Below, in pieces: positions 63,502-64,000 of a stretch of 64,000 nucleotides of DNA (positions are counted from its first letter, which is position 1; each line of letters opens with the position of its first letter). This DNA comes from Vibrio cyclitrophicus. Its GTDB lineage: Bacteria; Pseudomonadota; Gammaproteobacteria; Enterobacterales; Vibrionaceae. The notes below the pieces were generated by a model. That model did not search any database and had not been told where the DNA came from. It saw nothing but the letters and a program-made list of their open reading frames with translations. The stretch spans positions 2,976,001 to 3,040,000 of the forward strand of contig CP065366.1 of NCBI GenBank assembly GCA_023206055.1. Direction: 5' to 3'. A program made the translations under genes and the position numbers.

Positions 63502-63552
63502 AAAGTTAAGTGACTGATTTTAAACTATATAAACATAATAAGGTCGTAATAA

Positions 63553-63586
63553 AGAAAAAGACCGCACCAATATGGTGCGGCCTTTT
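63553..63586 (-). terminator. Terminator of the YacL-family gene
   Basis: On the minus strand AAAAGGCCGCACCA-TAT-TGGTGCGGTCTTTTTC, with one G-T pair. Confidence 0.88.
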
Positions 63587-63676
63587 CACTATCTTAATGC
63601 GTGATGCTCTTATTGCTCCAGTTTTGGGCAACAGAGCATTCAAAGCTCTAAATAACTAACAAATAGGTGTTCAAGA

Positions 63677-64000
63677 CTAGTAACCTAAAAAATCCATCCA
63701 GCGTTCTATGAGCCGTTCGAAATCCTCGATTCCACAGCTTGCTTGGCTTTCACAATTATAGAAGTCGAACTCACTGCCCTCTTCCATCTCTTGCTCATGC
63801 GTTAATACGTTTTCTTGAATCGTTACTTCATCTTCATTAATCGCAAGACTGATCTCTTTGCCAAGCAACGTCACTTCATTGCTCAGATCCTGTCGAGATT
63901 GCTCAATTAACGCCATCACATGATCTAATTTCTGCCTATCTTTACCGATCTCTTCTTGAAGCCAACGGCCAACAATCTCATGGTCCATGCTGCATTTCAC
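63677..64000 (-). CDS. yacL: YacL family (UPF0231) protein, C-terminal part
   Basis: The frame is open to the window edge, so the N terminus (about 13-15 residues by comparison with the 120-residue E. coli YacL) is missing. The visible 107 residues include MDHEIVGRWLQEEIGKD, which aligns with the YacL segment MGHEVVGHWFNEE. The acidic EMEEGSEFDFYNCESQASCG is followed by IEDFERLIERW. YacL is a small acidic cytoplasmic protein of unknown function, usually encoded next to acnB. Nothing in the window explains its role. Confidence 0.85.
   Translation of the reverse strand: MKCSMDHEIVGRWLQEEIGKDRQKLDHVMALIEQSRQDLSNEVTLLGKEISLAINEDEVTIQENVLTHEQEMEEGSEFDFYNCESQASCGIEDFERLIERWMDFLGY

Overview
The window is chromosomal DNA of a marine gammaproteobacterium, almost certainly a Vibrio. 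The inference rests on an OmpU-type porin next to greA, a ChiS/chitin-oligosaccharide cluster in the gene order I recall from Vibrio cholerae, and protein lengths and residues that match Vibrio and E. coli orthologues. I see no phage, insertion sequence, integron or CRISPR. The layout is mostly core genome, with a catabolic operon and a few efflux and transport modules inserted between core blocks.

Positions 1-4.9 kb hold the 3' end of a GGDEF/EAL protein, the O2-independent ubiquinone genes ubiU-ubiV, and a MarR regulator with a MATE efflux pump. Two near-identical 21-bp palindromes flank marR. From 5.0 to 22.3 kb runs the classic transcription/translation supercluster on the minus strand: greA, rlmE, ftsH, folP, glmM, secG, tRNA-Leu(GAG), initiator tRNA-fMet, rimP, nusA, infB, rbfA, truB, rpsO, pnp, nlpI. 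yhbY is divergent. Several leaders here are heavily structured (metY-rimP, rbfA-infB, pnp).

From 22.8 to 38.5 kb come envelope and housekeeping genes: ompU, dacB, a short MgtE-like magnesium channel, tyrS, an M23 endopeptidase (ShyC type), an RND pump with its adaptor, erpA, hemL, an AI-2E-family membrane protein and rsmC. Two small genes are easy to miss. One is a 14-codon leader ORF ahead of the MgtE gene, embedded in competing stems. The other is a 41-residue single-span membrane protein at 36.1-36.25 kb.

From 38.8 to 57.5 kb lies the chitin program. It contains the hybrid sensor ChiS; a roughly 700-bp regulatory region; then the periplasmic chitin-oligosaccharide binding protein, two permeases and two ATPases; and cytoplasmic enzymes that split (GlcNAc)2 and GlcN-containing dimers: a GH9 glycosidase, a glucosamine-type kinase, a GH20 hexosaminidase, chitobiose phosphorylase and a hexose-phosphate mutase. 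Together these import chitin oligosaccharides and deliver sugar phosphates to amino-sugar metabolism.

From 57.6 kb to the end are a Fur-type regulated ferric-iron ABC importer (fbpABC), the nitrogen module glnK-amtB with a sigma-54 type promoter, and a truncated YacL-family gene at the window edge.

The best candidate for an undescribed system is the leader of the MgtE-like gene (26385-26640). It has a well-placed ribosome binding site, an Asp/Pro/Glu-containing 14-residue ORF, and mutually exclusive stems that suggest translation-coupled sensing, by analogy with mgtL/corL leaders of enteric bacteria.
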